Origin: Corynebacterium silvaticum
GTDB taxonomy: Bacteria; Actinomycetota; Actinomycetes; Mycobacteriales; Mycobacteriaceae
NCBI RefSeq assembly: GCF_004382825.2
Contig: NZ_SDQO02000001.1
Span: forward strand, 806,001 to 870,000
Reading direction: 5' to 3'
DNA: 64,000 nucleotides
Part shown: in pieces, positions 62,362 to 64,000 of the stretch
How positions within the stretch are numbered: position 1 is the first letter of the stretch
Layout of the letters: each line of letters starts with the position of its first letter
Position numbers and translations under genes: made by a program
Notes under the pieces: generated by a model
Seen by the model: only the letters and a program-made list of their open reading frames with translations
Told to the model about the DNA's origin: nothing
Database searches by the model: none

Positions 62362-64000
62362 TTATGGCATTCGCTGTGCGCGCATCCACGTAGTAAGCGC
62401 GGCACGGGCGTCTTTAGCACTTAGCTGAGGGAGATAACATTGGGAAACAGCCAGGCCGATCGTTGGCAAAGCCAGCTCGTCGTCGTAACACAGATACCAG
62501 GCTTGATGCTCCGGATGGAACTTATATTTCGATGCTGCCAAGGACCTAAACCCGTACAACGGCTCAATAGCTTCGCCGGCTTTGTTCAACGTCGCGTCGA
62601 GAAGCGTGGGCATTGTTTGACCCGATGGCGGAGCAAGAGGAGCTCCGGAAAGGGAAATCCACGAACAGCCGAGTTCTTTCGCTTTGATCAGCGCTTCGGC
62701 CAACAAAAACTCAATGACAGGCCGGAATCCGTTGGCGTCGCGACGCATGAAATCCAAGGTGTAGCCGGCAAGAACGCCATTCTCGCGAACAGGAAGCCAG
62801 CTTGTTACTCCGTGCACATGGCCGTTTTCATCGACGGCAACAAGCAACTTGGTCTCAGAATCTTTGAGCTCTTCCAGGGTTCCAAGGGTGAATCCCATCT
62901 CAGGCAGGGCTTTTTCCGACACCCATTCCTCAGAAAGCACCACAATCCTGTTTTGCAGCTCGGGTGAGGCCTCCGACCAGGAGGTCCAGACCGTGCTAAT
63001 CCCCTCTTTGCCAGCTCGATTGCGTGCGGTACGGATATTTTGGAACTTTTTACCTTTAAACTCGGTGTTGGTGGTTTGCAAGACAGATTCCTCTGCAACG
63101 TGCAGCTTTCTAAAGCCATCAACCCGGATTTCCTCGGCGAATTCTTCACGAGTGGAATACCAGGCGACCCGCCATCCACGCCCAGACGCGTACGCCTTGA
63201 ATTCTCGTGCCACAGCCAAGCGGTCTTTCTGTTCCAAGACCACCGGCTCACCCAGCGTCACAGCAACACCTTTTACCAGTCTAAAAGCAACAAAACCGCG
63301 TGGAAGCTGTTCAGTGGCTGAGGCATCCTCGGCCACAGCCACATCATCTTGTGTCTGAGGTTCAGCAAACCAGAAGCTATTACCGTCCCACATACTCATC
63401 CAAGACAGATGATCGCCAGAGCCCTTGCGTAAGATCTTGCGCGCTGTGCTGATATCCGATGCACCATGGCCGGTCGCGGGGATACTCATAATGAGCCTGT
63501 AGAGAGCAAACAGGGCCACCATCCAGAACACCGCGCCCACCCATTGATAGAGAATCCACGCAAGTTGGCTTTCTGGATACAACACGTGCTCCAGTACCAA
63601 AGCTAGAGCCGGAGGCAGGTACCTACTGGGTAGTTCATAGAAGGCATAGAGCAGCGAATCCAAAGAACTAAAGCTGTCTGCCAAATAGTAAACGCCAATT
63701 ACCCATATCAGGGCTGTGATCACGAATGTGGCCAAGATCAACGAAACATTTCGCACGACGTCTTTGCGTTCCACGCTGACAAAGAACAACCGACGGCTAA
63801 CGCCAAGGGCCAACAACGTAATCAGCCAAGGCAGCATGACCTCAAAGAAGTTGACTGTGAAAATTATTGAATTGCCACGCTCATCGGTAATTGCCATGAG
63901 CTGAACTGCAATCGCAAGAATCGACAAGCACTGCAGCACAAGGGAAAGGCCCCACGCTACTCGACGTCCACGAATCAGCCCAATGCAGAAGATCAGCTGT
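62362..64000 (-). CDS. DUF2156 (phosphatidylglycerol lysyltransferase-like) membrane protein, 5' end outside window
   Basis: At least 545 residues, still open at the right edge (reading on upstream as LIRGRRVAWGLSLVLQCLSI). The visible N-terminal part has five or more helices. The C-terminal about 350 residues form a DUF2156 domain, the catalytic GNAT-like double fold of MprF/LpgS, which transfers lysine or alanine from tRNA to phosphatidylglycerol. Motifs include GVAVTLGEPVVL, FQNIRTARNRAGKEG, LDFMRRDANGFRPVIEFLLA and SLSGAPLAPPSG. No lysyl-tRNA synthetase domain is seen at the C-terminus, unlike mycobacterial LysX. The function in lipid aminoacylation is inferred. Confidence 0.85.
   Translation of the reverse strand, partial: QLIFCIGLIRGRRVAWGLSLVLQCLSILAIAVQLMAITDERGNSIIFTVNFFEVMLPWLITLLALGVSRRLFFVSVERKDVVRNVSLILATFVITALIWVIGVYYLADSFSSLDSLLYAFYELPSRYLPPALALVLEHVLYPESQLAWILYQWVGAVFWMVALFALYRLIMSIPATGHGASDISTARKILRKGSGDHLSWMSMWDGNSFWFAEPQTQDDVAVAEDASATEQLPRGFVAFRLVKGVAVTLGEPVVLEQKDRLAVAREFKAYASGRGWRVAWYSTREEFAEEIRVDGFRKLHVAEESVLQTTNTEFKGKKFQNIRTARNRAGKEGISTVWTSWSEASPELQNRIVVLSEEWVSEKALPEMGFTLGTLEELKDSETKLLVAVDENGHVHGVTSWLPVRENGVLAGYTLDFMRRDANGFRPVIEFLLAEALIKAKELGCSWISLSGAPLAPPSGQTMPTLLDATLNKAGEAIEPLYGFRSLAASKYKFHPEHQAWYLCYDDELALPTIGLAVSQCYLPQLSAKDARAALTTWMRAQRMP

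Overview
The window is chromosomal DNA of a Corynebacterium, most likely of the C. diphtheriae / C. ulcerans / C. pseudotuberculosis group. Four things point there. There is a ciu-type siderophore locus (binding protein, two permeases, ATPase, a double-domain IucA/IucC synthetase and an MFS exporter). The order secA2 - odhI - ftsR - DUF151 nuclease - MerR is that of actinobacteria. Lnt and the polyprenol-phosphate mannose synthase are adjacent but separate genes. RbpA, CobN-dependent B12 synthesis and a Gnd protein very close to corynebacterial Gnd are also present. The species is inferred, not proven.

Layout. 1-10380: aerobic cobalamin genes in three blocks: cobM-cobK (+), cobG-cobH-cobIJ (-) and cobN (+) behind a cobalamin riboswitch, with a frameshifted amino-acid permease between them. 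10391-15450: fxsA, lnt, ppm, rbpA, a zinc-finger protein, a YceI protein and a small membrane protein. 15908-24587: a BASS transporter, a large broken FAD/Fe-S dehydrogenase, an MHS-family transporter, a cyclopropane synthase-like protein and ndh. 24596-27151: a low-GC group with an unusual ABC ATPase-permease fusion, a membrane protein and a possible small peptide. 27253-36059: a methyltransferase, corA (frameshifted), a thioesterase, gnd, a DEAD-box helicase (frameshifted), two CNNM/CorC proteins and a glycosylase-like protein. 36097-42780: a membrane VWA-like protein and the secA2/odhI/ftsR cluster. 43291-44881: an alpha/beta hydrolase-OsmC fusion (frameshifted) and a YchJ-type protein. 44957-50724: tRNA-Pro(GGG) and a 5.7-kb island bounded by a 36-bp direct repeat of the tRNA 3' end. 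The island holds a ruined MmeI-type restriction-modification gene, itself split by about 1.1 kb of AT-rich foreign DNA, and two unknown companion genes. 51076-53710: small mobile or toxin-type debris (truncated serine recombinase, HicAB with a palindromic operator, a phospholipase A2-like protein and a membrane partner). 53740-62232: the ciu operon. 62362-64000: an MprF/LpgS-like DUF2156 membrane protein that runs off the right edge.

The functional themes are B12 synthesis, cell-envelope lipoprotein and glycolipid synthesis, central metabolism and its FHA regulator OdhI, accessory secretion, and iron capture. A striking feature is the number of genes broken by one-base indels in or next to short homopolymers. 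Some are clearly decayed because they also carry nonsense mutations. Others (helicase, corA, hydrolase, hicA) could be sequencing or assembly errors and need read-level checking.
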